Positions 54,537 to 63,713 of a DNA stretch of 64,000 bases are shown here, piece by piece (position 1 is the first letter of the stretch; each line of letters begins with the position of its first letter). The stretch is from CAYQUC01 sp964420605 (GTDB lineage Bacteria; Pseudomonadota; Gammaproteobacteria; UBA6429; Thiohalophilaceae). The notes beneath the pieces were generated by a model, which was not told the DNA's origin, ran no database searches, and was given only the letters and a program-made list of their open reading frames with translations. The position numbers and the translations under genes are program-made. The stretch covers positions 1 through 64,000 of the forward strand of contig CAYQUC010000006.1 of assembly GCA_964420605.1 (NCBI GenBank), read 5' to 3'.

Positions 54537-56861
54537 ATGTTAAAGTCTATATCATTATTTCGTCCCAATAGTTTACTTGGCCGTTATGTTCTGGTGTCGA
54601 CGATAATTTTTGTGATTTTAGTTATTACTGCAACACTTGGCTGGTATACCGTGCAGCAGGGAGTATATCAGCATCATGGACACATGAAGACATTAACAAA
54701 TCTTGAAATTGCAACACAAAAGTACAATTTAGATTATCAAGGCGTTAAGTACGCAACACTCGAGTTTCTGATTCAACCTGACGATATTAAACTCACACAA
54801 TATAAAAAAAGTTATGACATATTCACTAATAGTTTTTTGGCGTTAGATAATAGTCGTAAAAAAATAGCAGCTGATAAATTTAAATTCCATTTTACTAATT
54901 TGATCAAACACAAAAATTCACTCGCCTTGGAGCTGAAAAAACTAATTGATGTCAGACTAAACGCAGAACAAACATTTCCCTTTACATCGAATATGTTAAT
55001 ATTAGCCAAGGCCAATGCTGAAATATTAGCTTTTATCGACCGAGTTGTATCTCCTAAAATTAATCCAGATGAAATCATTTCAGATAAAATAAAATTATTA
55101 TTCACCGATACGCGTTATTCCTGGGTTCGATTAATTGCCGAATACCGTTTATTAGTGTCAGTACGTTTTGGTATTTTTACTGGAGACTGGCGTCATGCAT
55201 ACAACCAACGAGTATATAATATTAGCTTATTAGTTGATAATATTAATGCGAACCTAAAAAATTTACGAATCCATCAATCTAATAAAAAATTACCCTTTGT
55301 GATTGATAATGAAATCACTCAATTGTATCAATTAAGTGAAAATTCATTGAGTAGTTATCAAGATGCAATATCACTATTGAGTACACCCAATTGGCGTAAA
55401 GATTTAGTGTTGTTACGCGATAAACTCCGACCGGCTTTCTCAAATTTAGATAAATCGATTCAGTTATTACAAGAAGAAGAAGAAAAAGTGTGGTCAACTT
55501 CGATGGAGGAGCTAACATCAATCGCAGAATCGTTATCGTATGCTCTATGGTTTTTATTATTTGTTTGTTCATTATTAGTTGTTTTAGGCTACTTTATGTT
55601 TTCTAGAGCAATACTACAGCCCATTCAAAATATCGCACAAACATTCAAAAATGAAGCGACAGGTAAAATTACTGAACTTCAAGATTTTAGCTCGGCAACT
55701 GAAATTAGAAATTTAACCGATGCATTTCACGACATGCGTAAGCAAGCACATTCGCGAAAATTACGGCTTACGACCATTTTGGATAATGCCGCCGAAGCAA
55801 TAATTACTATCGATAATAACGGCATAATTGAAACCTTTAATGCCGCTGCTGAAAAATTGTTTGGCTACCACACATCTGAAATGTTGGGTGAAAATGTTTT
55901 AATGTTAATTAGTAAAAATGAGCGGGAATATTATCAAAAATTGTTTTATAAATATCAACACATCAATAGTTACCGGCATGTGTTAGAAGGAGAGAACGGA
56001 TATGAGATTGAAATCTTAGGCAAACAACAAAAATTATTACCCGTATCAATAAAAATCAGCAAAACTAAAATTGACGATAAATTTTTTTACACTGCATTGG
56101 TTGTTGATCTAACTGAACGTCGAGAGAATGAACTTGAGCGACAACAGCATCTTACCGAGATGGCTCATATTGGACGACTGAGTATCATGGGGGAAATGGC
56201 TGCTGGTATGGCACATGAATTAAATCAGCCTTTAGCAGCCATGTCATTATACCTACAGGGTAGCCTGAGAAGTTGTAATCCTGAGTCAGAAGATTGCAAA
56301 GACATTATTACCGCGGTGCATTCGGCGATTGAACAAGTCGATCGGGCGAGTATTATTATTCGCACCATGCGAGGTTTTGTTCACCGGGGGTCATTTAAAC
56401 TTGAAATTATTGATATTAACGAATTAATTAAGAAATCGGTCGAGTTCGTGTTGTTTAGCCAACAAAGTATCAATCCGCAGCCGACATTTCTGTTTAGTGA
56501 TTCAACTATTATGGTAAATGTAGACGCTTTGCAAATTGAACAGGTTCTTGTCAACTTAATACGTAATGCGTTTGATGCCCAGTCAACAGTGGTTCCATCT
56601 AAACGAGTATTAACAATACGAACTGAAATAGATGACGCTGGTTTTGCTAACATTACTGTTATTGATGAAGGTGAAGGTGTCGCCTCAGAAAATGTTGATA
56701 AGATATTTGATACGTATTTTACAACTAAAACGGAAGGCCTAGGAATGGGCTTGTCGATATGTCGATCAATTATCGAAGAGCACAATGGTATATTATGGTA
56801 TAAACCGGGTATACAGCAGGGCTCACAATTCTGTTTTACGCTACCAGTGTCCAAAACGTAA
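54537..56861 (+). CDS. Membrane sensor histidine kinase (PAS type), second of a pair
   Basis: A 774-residue kinase. TM1 is near residues 16-38, then a ~290-residue mainly helical periplasmic domain, TM2 near 331-355, HAMP, a PAS domain (~412-525), and HisKA with H560 in AAGMAHELNQPLAAMSLYLQG. The HATPase has NLIRNAFDAQ and DTYFTTKTEGLGMGLSICRS. Its kinase core is strikingly like the upstream kinase, so the pair arose by duplication, while the sensor domains are unrelated in length. The single response regulator is 74 bp downstream. Confidence 0.94.
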   Translation: MLKSISLFRPNSLLGRYVLVSTIIFVILVITATLGWYTVQQGVYQHHGHMKTLTNLEIATQKYNLDYQGVKYATLEFLIQPDDIKLTQYKKSYDIFTNSFLALDNSRKKIAADKFKFHFTNLIKHKNSLALELKKLIDVRLNAEQTFPFTSNMLILAKANAEILAFIDRVVSPKINPDEIISDKIKLLFTDTRYSWVRLIAEYRLLVSVRFGIFTGDWRHAYNQRVYNISLLVDNINANLKNLRIHQSNKKLPFVIDNEITQLYQLSENSLSSYQDAISLLSTPNWRKDLVLLRDKLRPAFSNLDKSIQLLQEEEEKVWSTSMEELTSIAESLSYALWFLLFVCSLLVVLGYFMFSRAILQPIQNIAQTFKNEATGKITELQDFSSATEIRNLTDAFHDMRKQAHSRKLRLTTILDNAAEAIITIDNNGIIETFNAAAEKLFGYHTSEMLGENVLMLISKNEREYYQKLFYKYQHINSYRHVLEGENGYEIEILGKQQKLLPVSIKISKTKIDDKFFYTALVVDLTERRENELERQQHLTEMAHIGRLSIMGEMAAGMAHELNQPLAAMSLYLQGSLRSCNPESEDCKDIITAVHSAIEQVDRASIIIRTMRGFVHRGSFKLEIIDINELIKKSVEFVLFSQQSINPQPTFLFSDSTIMVNVDALQIEQVLVNLIRNAFDAQSTVVPSKRVLTIRTEIDDAGFANITVIDEGEGVASENVDKIFDTYFTTKTEGLGMGLSICRSIIEEHNGILWYKPGIQQGSQFCFTLPVSKT

Positions 56862-56935
56862 AAATAATAAAATTATTGCACTATTAAATCTGTGTTTTGT
56901 AGAGTCAGACATTAAACTAAGGTAAAATAATCGGT

Positions 56936-57541
56936 ATGTCTAATCCTACCATTTTTATAGTTGATGATGATCCCGCAATGCGAGATTCATTAAGCTGGTT
57001 ATTGAAAAATATTGGTTATACCGTCGAAGTTTTTTCCTCAGCACAAGAATTTCTTGACAACTACGAGCAAACCGCACCAGGTTGTTTGGTACTTGACGTT
57101 CGTTTACCTGGAATGAGTGGTATTCAGTTACAGCATAAAATGAAGTCTGAAAATATTCGATTACCGGTTATCATCATTAGTGGTCACGGCGATGTACCCA
57201 TGGCGGTAAAAGCAATGCAGCAAGGCGCATTGGTATTTTTAGAAAAACCATTTCGAGATCAAGAATTATTGGATAATATCCAAGATGCACTCGAAATTGA
57301 TGCTAAATACCGGGAAAAGGATGCTGTGTCTCAAATCATTCGAGCATATATTGAATCCTTAACACAGCGCGAAACTGAGGTAATGGCGTTAATGGTCAAA
57401 GGTGAATCGAGTAAAGAGATTGCTAAAAGCTGTGAAATTAGTGTCAAAACTGTCGAAATTCATCGCGCTCGGGTGATGGAAAAAATGCAAGCAAATTCCT
57501 TACCTGAACTTGTTCACATGACTATAAACTTGCAAAATTGA
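56936..57541 (+). CDS. FixJ-family response regulator
   Basis: A 201-residue regulator. The receiver domain has the acidic pocket DDDPAMRDS (D9, D10, D11), the phospho-acceptor D54 in LVLDVRLPGMSG, and the KP pair in LEKPFRD. The C-terminal LuxR-type HTH is SLTQRETEVMALMVKGESSKEIAKSCEISVKTVEIHRARV. This is the FixJ/TtrR class that pairs with PAS-type kinases. It ends the five-gene operon and lies 466 bp before the AioBA-like operon, its most likely target. By contrast AioR of known arsenite systems is an NtrC-type regulator. Confidence 0.94.
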   Translation: MSNPTIFIVDDDPAMRDSLSWLLKNIGYTVEVFSSAQEFLDNYEQTAPGCLVLDVRLPGMSGIQLQHKMKSENIRLPVIIISGHGDVPMAVKAMQQGALVFLEKPFRDQELLDNIQDALEIDAKYREKDAVSQIIRAYIESLTQRETEVMALMVKGESSKEIAKSCEISVKTVEIHRARVMEKMQANSLPELVHMTINLQN

Positions 57542-57868
57542 TCCCGATCGGCGTATTGCTTGAGTGACGGGCAATGTGTTTTTACTGCTTATTCGCAATT
57601 ACCCCAAAATCAAATATCTGAGCCCTGCTTAATAACTAAGCAACCACTCCTTTGTTAAATATTAATACAATAACAAGTATGTAATTTATTTCGTCTAGTT
57701 CATGCTCCCGACTGATGAGTTCTGCATAATTTGACTAATCATAATGACTATTTCTATTTAATTTCAATGTTATTTTCGAATTAATTTTGTTTAAAAAATA
57801 ATCAACTTGTCTTAAATTGTATTAAATTAAAGCAATTATAATCAAAAAAACAAATTTTGTTTATTTTA

Positions 57869-57948
57869 TGTGAGTTGCTTCACAGTATTGCGCCTAGTTG
57901 TACTTTATGTTCCACTATACGTGTAAGTAAAAACCCGTATATGTATAG
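57869..57948 (+). promoter_or_regulatory. Promoter region of the AioBA-like operon: CRP-type box and inverted repeat
   Basis: TGTGAGTTGCTTCACA (57869-57884) matches the CRP half-sites TGTGA-N6-TCACA exactly. A -10-like TTATGT is at 57905-57910, so the box centre (57876.5) is about 41.5 bp upstream of the inferred start, the class II position. An imperfect inverted repeat with arms CTATACGTGTA and TATATGTATAG spans 57915-57948, overlapping the inferred start. It could bind the FixJ-type regulator or a repressor. The rest of the 57542-58007 gap is AT-rich and featureless. Confidence 0.7.
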
Positions 57949-58007
57949 CGTTTTGGTGGTGGGTACTACTAAATAAAGTCGGAATAACAGAGCAATTGGG
58001 AGTCATA

Positions 58008-58574
58008 ATGGAAATTAAAGTTAAGTTAGGGACAGGGCTAGAACATAAAAACGTTGAGATATCAGAATCTGAGCAAATTTGTTTGTCTAGGAGGAATTTT
58101 TTACTCACCGGTACAACCGCCATCATTCTCTCAACTATGCCTGGTGTTAGCTCTGCGGTACAACTGGTATCCAAAGATTACGAAATTGTGAGAGTGGTTG
58201 CGCTAAAAGACCTTAAGCTCGATCAACCCATCGATTTTTCATATCCACCTAATAATCCGGTATCCAGTTTCTTTTTAGTCAAACTTGGCGAGCAAGCAGG
58301 TGCTGGTCTTGGTCCAAATAAAGATATCGTGGCATTTAGTAATTTATGCAGTCACATGGGAGGACCGCTTAATGGTACATACAAAGCTGCCCATAAGGCA
58401 GTTGGCCCTTGTCCATTACATTTAACCACTTTTGATCTAACGCGACACGGTATGGTTATTTCAGGTCACGCAACTCAGGCCCTACCTCAAGCAAGGCTCG
58501 AAATTATCGACGGCGCTATTTATGCGACAGGTGTAACAGGTTTAATTTATGGTCAACACGATAACTTGGTCTAA
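58008..58574 (+). CDS. Rieske small subunit of an arsenite oxidase-family enzyme (AioB-like)
   Basis: A 188-residue Tat-exported Rieske protein. The twin-arginine signal is SRRNFLLTG with hydrophobic TTAIILSTMPGVSSA. Rieske ligands are C-x-H in CSHMGG and C-x2-H in CPLHLTTFD. The C-terminus GLIYGQHDNLV is the AioB-type ending. The ATG at 58008 has a good RBS (GGGAG); a TTG four codons upstream is less likely. It precedes the molybdopterin subunit as in aioBA operons, and would pass electrons from that subunit to a periplasmic cytochrome or copper protein. The Tat signal would export both subunits together. Confidence 0.92.
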   Translation: MEIKVKLGTGLEHKNVEISESEQICLSRRNFLLTGTTAIILSTMPGVSSAVQLVSKDYEIVRVVALKDLKLDQPIDFSYPPNNPVSSFFLVKLGEQAGAGLGPNKDIVAFSNLCSHMGGPLNGTYKAAHKAVGPCPLHLTTFDLTRHGMVISGHATQALPQARLEIIDGAIYATGVTGLIYGQHDNLV

Positions 58575-58597
58575 ATACAGATAGGACGAACTATAAA

Positions 58598-61522
58598 ATG
58601 AAAAAAAAATCTGAAAATAAGATTATCTCTGAAGAACAAGTACCATTACCACCAAGTAATGCAGAAGTGTTCACAACGGCATGTGATTATTGCATTACGG
58701 GTTGTGGCTATAAAGTCTATCGATGGCCAGTGGGTAAAGACGGTACAGCAGCAGCAGACAATAATGCTTATGGCGAACAATTTCCCGTTGGAATTTTAAG
58801 TGGGGTATGGGCGAGTCCAAATCAACATAATATAGTGTCGGTTAATGGCAAGCCACATCATATTACTATTATTGGTGACCGTGAAAATAAGGGTCCAAAC
58901 CTAGGTGGTGATCATAGTATTCGTGGTGGCACCATTGCCAAAAAATGTTATAACCCGAATACCCCAACTAAAGATCGCCTCAAATATCCAATGATTCGTG
59001 TCGATGGTAAATTAATTCGTGTACCGTGGGAGTTTGCTATTGACGTGATGGCCGAAGTGTCAAAACACGTACTCAATAAATACGGTAAAAGTGCTTGGGG
59101 TATGAAAATGTATTCCTACCAATATTGGGAAAATACCCATGCACTAACAAAACTAGCATTTCAGGGAATACAAACCCCAGCATGGGCAGTGCACGATCAA
59201 CCTACAGGACATGGCCCGGATACACCGGGTATGTCTGATGCCGGAATCGATAATTTCAGTCCGTGTTATGAAGACTGGGGAATGGCCGACGTATTATTCA
59301 TTTCAGGTACCGATCCATTTGAATCAAAAACAATAATTTTTAATGAACGAATCCTACCGGCTATTCGTGGTGGTATGAAAGTAATTTCAGTCGTGCCACG
59401 AAAAACCGCTGGTGTTGCTTTTGCAGAACAAAATGGAGGCCTGTATTTAGAAATTAATCCAGGTACTGATACCCTATTACTTCATGCAATGTCACGCATC
59501 ATTGTTGAAAATGGTTGGGAAGATAAAGAATTTGTAAATAAATGGATCAATAACCGAGCTGAAGAAGACAATGAGGTATTTCAAGCCGACGGTTTCGATG
59601 ACTACAAACAATGGATCTTAAGTTATAAATATGCCGATCTTGCCTACGCAGCTAAAAAGACTGGTATACCAGCAGATAAAATTCATCAGGCCGCAGAGTG
59701 GATGGCTAAACCAAATGCCGATGGCAGTCGTAAAAAAACCTCGGTTGGTTTTGAAAAAGGACTTTACTGGTCAAACAATTATTTAAATACTGCTGCAATT
59801 ACTGCGCTTGGATTAATTTGTGGTGCCGGAAATCGTCCGGGTCAAGTTATTGGCCGGTTCGGTGGACATCAACGCGGTATGATGCCTGGTGGTAAGTATC
59901 CTGAACATTCTGCACCCGAAAAATTTCCAGGCTGGAAAAAACAAGGTATCGATCTGGATCGTTGGGTTGAAGATGGTCGATTAAAGTTTGTATGGGTAAT
60001 TGGAACAACTTGGACTCAAGCCGGTTTAGCATCAAATCACATGGTTAATGTGTTTAAAAAATTAATTACCAATAATCCACATCACCCAAAAAAATTGGAT
60101 AAACAACACATCATCGACACTTATATTAAACGTGCTGATAGTGGCGGTATGATGATGGTTGATCAGGATATATATCCTGTAAAACCAATCAATACCGAAT
60201 TTGCAGATATTATTTTACCTGCGGCCACCTGGGGGGAAGAAGATTTTGCACGTGCCAATGGCGAACGCCGAATTCGTTTATATTCAAAATTTTATGACTC
60301 ACCGGGAGAAGCTTTACCAGACTGGAAAATCACACAAAAATTTGCGCAACGCATGGGATTCTCTGGTTTTGATTGGAAAGACAGTAATGCTGTTTTTGAA
60401 GATGCGGCTTTCTTTAATAAAGGCCGTCGTACCAGTTATGTCGCACTTGTAGAATATGCGCGAGCGCATGGTCGCCGTGCTCACGATGTGTTACGGGAAA
60501 TGGGAACCACAGGTATTCAAGCACCGGTACGTTGGGAAGACGGAAAACTCGTTGGTACTAAACGATTACACGACACAACGTTAAAAACAGGAACTCCAAA
60601 TGGATTAACTATTATTGAGCCCAGTTGGTTACGTAAGTTTAAAACAAAAACCGGTCGAGCCAATTTATTAAAAGCGCCTTGGGAAATGTTTGCTGACTAC
60701 TACGAATTTATGGAACCCAAAGGCAGCGAACTGTGGGTGACAACGGCTCGAATTAATGAGTTTTGGCAATCAGGTTTTGATGATCAAATGCGCCGTCCTT
60801 ATTTAAAACAACGTTGGCCTGATAATTTTCTTGAAATTCATCCTGATGATGCCAAAGCACGCGGAATTGAAAGCGGCGATAGGGTTCGAATTTCGAATGA
60901 CAACATTCCGGTTGAAGTTGGTGGTTATAGCAATAATAAAAAAGATACGAAAGTCCGTGGTGTTCTTCCTCTTTACGCCAATGCTGATTTAGAAACTCCA
61001 GACTTATTGCAGCAAGGTGTAGATAAGAATCATAAAGAAAACAAAGGTATTTCTGCCCGTAGTATGGGGGATGATACATTGGAAATGGATGATGAGTTAT
61101 TGCAGTCAAATGATTTTATTGCACCAAAAAATAAAGCTGATAGTACTAAGTCATTGGATCAAAATCAGGAAGAAAATGATCCCATAATGAATAATCTAGA
61201 CTCTGCTATCGGTTTAAGTTGGGACGACATTAAACCCATGACATTCACAGAAATGCAGAAAAATGGTTATGTAAATTACACTAGTGCGAGTTTCGAAGCC
61301 GTTGCCATTGTAACCGATGCCATTAAAAAAGGCGTTACTTGCAGTTACTTTAACTTACCATCAGCAAAAGGCGCTGCCAATTCATTAGCCGGACGAATCC
61401 TTGATCCTATTAGTCAACGTCCACGTTATAAATTAGCTCGCGGTAACATTGAAAAGATTGGAGAGTCCAAATTTAAACATTCATTCACAGCAATGTCGTT
61501 TAAATCACGAGCTATTGTTTAA
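58598..61522 (+). CDS. Molybdopterin large subunit of an arsenite oxidase-family enzyme (AioA/IdrA-like)
   Basis: A 974-residue DMSO reductase-family protein; canonical AioA has ~825. The 3Fe-4S ligands are C29-x2-C32-x3-C36 (CDYCITGC) with the AioA-type Ser in place of the fourth Cys at S107 (HSIRGG). Of the four arsenite-pocket residues of the Alcaligenes enzyme (recalled from memory), three have counterparts: H199, R420 and H424 (RFGGH). The Glu is replaced, with HDQPTGHGPD at that site. An acidic, low-complexity insertion of about 110 residues lies at ~778-890. It has no signal of its own; export would be with the Rieske subunit 23 bp upstream. The true substrate (arsenite, iodate or other) is uncertain. 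Confidence 0.9.
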   Translation: MKKKSENKIISEEQVPLPPSNAEVFTTACDYCITGCGYKVYRWPVGKDGTAAADNNAYGEQFPVGILSGVWASPNQHNIVSVNGKPHHITIIGDRENKGPNLGGDHSIRGGTIAKKCYNPNTPTKDRLKYPMIRVDGKLIRVPWEFAIDVMAEVSKHVLNKYGKSAWGMKMYSYQYWENTHALTKLAFQGIQTPAWAVHDQPTGHGPDTPGMSDAGIDNFSPCYEDWGMADVLFISGTDPFESKTIIFNERILPAIRGGMKVISVVPRKTAGVAFAEQNGGLYLEINPGTDTLLLHAMSRIIVENGWEDKEFVNKWINNRAEEDNEVFQADGFDDYKQWILSYKYADLAYAAKKTGIPADKIHQAAEWMAKPNADGSRKKTSVGFEKGLYWSNNYLNTAAITALGLICGAGNRPGQVIGRFGGHQRGMMPGGKYPEHSAPEKFPGWKKQGIDLDRWVEDGRLKFVWVIGTTWTQAGLASNHMVNVFKKLITNNPHHPKKLDKQHIIDTYIKRADSGGMMMVDQDIYPVKPINTEFADIILPAATWGEEDFARANGERRIRLYSKFYDSPGEALPDWKITQKFAQRMGFSGFDWKDSNAVFEDAAFFNKGRRTSYVALVEYARAHGRRAHDVLREMGTTGIQAPVRWEDGKLVGTKRLHDTTLKTGTPNGLTIIEPSWLRKFKTKTGRANLLKAPWEMFADYYEFMEPKGSELWVTTARINEFWQSGFDDQMRRPYLKQRWPDNFLEIHPDDAKARGIESGDRVRISNDNIPVEVGGYSNNKKDTKVRGVLPLYANADLETPDLLQQGVDKNHKENKGISARSMGDDTLEMDDELLQSNDFIAPKNKADSTKSLDQNQEENDPIMNNLDSAIGLSWDDIKPMTFTEMQKNGYVNYTSASFEAVAIVTDAIKKGVTCSYFNLPSAKGAANSLAGRILDPISQRPRYKLARGNIEKIGESKFKHSFTAMSFKSRAIV

Positions 61523-61550
61523 CTTACTATGATTTTTTAGGGTGAAGAAT

Positions 61551-61976
61551 ATGAAAAATTCAAAACAACTTTATCGTTATATTGCTTTGTTACTAGCTGT
61601 GAGTAGTGTCTCTGCATATGCAAATGATGAACTACTTTTGGGTGATGATCAAGAAATGCCCGATCCATTATTACAGATGAGTGATCCTGATAAAAACAAA
61701 GTACATTATGGTGATGAAAATATTGTGATTTCGGGGGATGGCGCTAAAAATAATGCAATTATTAAAGCTGATCCATTATTAACAACGATTGAAAATAAGA
61801 AAAAATCAACAGAAAAAGATATTAAATTAAAAGATGTTGTTGTAACAGAACAAGATAAAGCTATTGAATATGATGACTTATTATTAAAAACAGCTGATGG
61901 AGATTCAGCGAATAAAAAACAAAAGAAGAACGATGAATTAGAAATGCCAGATCCATTATTGGACAGTTTTAACTAA
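61551..61976 (+). CDS. Small acidic secreted protein with MPDPLL motifs
   Basis: A 141-residue exported protein of unknown family. The signal is YRYIALLLAVSSVSAYA (cleavage likely after AYA). The mature part is acidic, lysine-containing and low in hydrophobics, so probably disordered. A short motif recurs: DQEMPDPLLQMSD near the N-terminus, KADPLLTT in the middle and DELEMPDPLLDSFN at the very end. A related acidic string (EMDDELLQSND) occurs in the insertion of the large subunit encoded just upstream. ATG 61551 follows AGGGTGA; a GTG lies three codons earlier. Possibly an accessory or electron-transfer partner (speculative). Confidence 0.7.
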   Translation: MKNSKQLYRYIALLLAVSSVSAYANDELLLGDDQEMPDPLLQMSDPDKNKVHYGDENIVISGDGAKNNAIIKADPLLTTIENKKKSTEKDIKLKDVVVTEQDKAIEYDDLLLKTADGDSANKKQKKNDELEMPDPLLDSFN

Positions 61977-62186
61977 TATCGCGTAATCCAGTTTTGTAGT
62001 AATAAAATTACCGATTCAGCGTAAATTTAAAACCGCAAGAGGTTGGGGTTGAAATATCACGGCTTCAAAGCCGAGGTATACAATTGAAACTGTTTTATCG
62101 CAAGTTCTTAAATATGTTGGTTAGTTACTAATGATTTTTAGAATAAAAATATTTAAATTTGATTTATAAATTTTTGAGGGAGCATT

Positions 62187-63281
62187 ATGAAGACAATAAG
62201 TATTCCATTGGCTGTTGGCCTGTTGTTAAGTTTGTCGAGTGCGCAAGTTATGGCAAAATCGACTATTGGTGGTATCGTATTTTTAAATACTTATCTTGAT
62301 TCTAAGGTCGATAAGGTGACCGCAGCAAATGATACGTTTAATTTAAATTTATCAAAAGCCAATAATTCTCGATTACGAATTAAATGGAATAATGAAGATA
62401 ATGTTAGTATGTATTACGAAATTGCATTGAAAAGTTCCGCATTAACAGTACGTCATGCCTATGGTAAGTGGGATTTTAGTGAAACCGGACAATTGCTTGC
62501 GGGTGACACATCAACACCATTTGCACCATTAAATCCAAGCGTTGCAATGGTTCATAATTCGGGTCAAGGTTATGGACGTGTATCACCGGGACGTCCATCG
62601 CAAATTCGTTATACTTATAAATTTTTAAATCGCAATGGTGCAATAGCCGTCGCGATGGTTGATCCAAACAAAGGCTCTACCGCAGGGCCAACCGGAACAA
62701 GCAGAGAACAGTCGGTACCGCGTCTTGATATTGGTATGGCATACCGAACTTTCAATTGGCAGATTTTTCCAAGTTTGTTTTATCATAAAATTGATTACTC
62801 CAATAGCGTCACAACAGTAACGTCAACGGGCGTAGCATTAGGTGTAAAGTTAGGAGCTGGCCCATTAATCATTGCTGCTGAATACGGTTCAGGTAAAAAT
62901 TGGGGTAATACTAGCGGTTCCTATTCTGGTTCAACCGCCGGTGATAATGCCAGTGCATTGTACAATGTAGGTGTTAAAACCTCCGATAATAACAATACTG
63001 GTTATTGGATTGATCTGGGTTTTCGATTTACAGGGAATGAATCCAAAGGTGTGGTTCATTTTGTCTATGGAGCAATGAGCAGCCAAGCTAGCTCTACTAC
63101 GACAAATATTAATGCAACGAGTTCGATGTTTGGCATAAGCGTTCCTATTGATCTTCCCTATGTTGCCCGTGGTTTACGGATTCGACCCGAAATATTTGTA
63201 TTTAATAATAAAGATAGTGGCACAACAAAAGTTGATGAAACAAATACCATTGTTGGCCTGCAACTTCAATTTACTTTCTAA
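62187..63281 (+). CDS. Outer-membrane porin
   Basis: A 364-residue beta-barrel. The Sec signal is MKTISIPLAVGLLLSLSSAQVMA (cleavage after VMA). The body is rich in Gly, Ser, Asn and aromatic residues with strand-turn repeats, and the final residue is phenylalanine (IVGLQLQFTF), the outer-membrane assembly signal. It resembles porins of the DcaP/short-chain-solute type only loosely; the family is not certain. It stands between the AioBA-like operon and the multicopper oxidase, with a strong RBS (GAGGGAG), and may supply substrate to the periplasm (inference). Confidence 0.85.
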   Translation: MKTISIPLAVGLLLSLSSAQVMAKSTIGGIVFLNTYLDSKVDKVTAANDTFNLNLSKANNSRLRIKWNNEDNVSMYYEIALKSSALTVRHAYGKWDFSETGQLLAGDTSTPFAPLNPSVAMVHNSGQGYGRVSPGRPSQIRYTYKFLNRNGAIAVAMVDPNKGSTAGPTGTSREQSVPRLDIGMAYRTFNWQIFPSLFYHKIDYSNSVTTVTSTGVALGVKLGAGPLIIAAEYGSGKNWGNTSGSYSGSTAGDNASALYNVGVKTSDNNNTGYWIDLGFRFTGNESKGVVHFVYGAMSSQASSTTTNINATSSMFGISVPIDLPYVARGLRIRPEIFVFNNKDSGTTKVDETNTIVGLQLQFTF

Positions 63282-63315
63282 GTTCCGCTGCTAATTAGAA
63301 AGTAAATGTTGTAGT

Positions 63316-63345
63316 CTCCTTCATTATAAATGAAGGAGTTTTATA
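63316..63345 (+). terminator. Rho-independent terminator after the porin gene
   Basis: CTCCTTCATT (63316-63325) and AATGAAGGAG (63329-63338) form a 10-bp stem with a 3-nt loop, followed by TTTTAT. It separates the porin unit from the multicopper oxidase promoter. Confidence 0.92.
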
Positions 63346-63572
63346 TTAAACGAAGAATAGAGCATTTATTTACATTACAACTCGATTGAAACTGCATTGG
63401 CACTATCAAAGTGCAGTGGCTTTGGAAACAGTTATTGATGAAATTGAATTGACTTTAAACTTGTATTAAAAATATACATGTATTGTTAAGTGAAAAATGA
63501 CTGAACTGTCATCAATGGCATTTTTTTTATCGTCTTATTTTATTAATTCAAAATTTGCTTTTTATCAAAACA

Positions 63573-63653
63573 TTGTGAGTCGTATCACAAATTAAAAAAT
63601 AAAAAATACCTGTGATTATTATCACGTACTGTTTTTAATAAGTTAGTTATAGT
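63573..63653 (+). promoter_or_regulatory. CRP-type promoter of the multicopper oxidase gene
   Basis: Two CRP-type boxes: TTGTGA-N6-TCACAA at 63573-63590 and TGTGA-N6-TCACG at 63611-63626, centres 37 bp apart. A -10 box TATAGT lies at 63648-63653, placing the start near 63660 and the second box centre at -41.5 (class II). The same geometry is seen before the AioBA-like operon. The rest of the 63346-63713 gap shows only a weak ATGAC/GTCAT hairpin near 63500. Confidence 0.72.
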
Positions 63654-63713
63654 AGCGCCTTGGTAAGGAAGGTCTCCTTACAAAAGTTTTATAATTTTTC
63701 AGAGGATATGAAA

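Noticed and set aside
56381..56854. 157-codon minus-strand open frame
   Set aside because: It is opposite the HATPase domain of the second kinase, which shows conserved motifs.
58008..61522. Naming the operon outright as arsenite oxidase aioBA or iodate reductase idrAB
   Set aside because: Cofactor motifs fit the family, but one of four arsenite-pocket residues is replaced and no peroxidase partners or arsenic-resistance genes are visible, so substrate naming is unsafe.
62060..62073. CGGCT-TCAA-AGCCG hairpin considered as a terminator
   Set aside because: The stem is only 5 bp and no U-tract follows; it is more likely a chance or minor structure between the small secreted protein and the porin.
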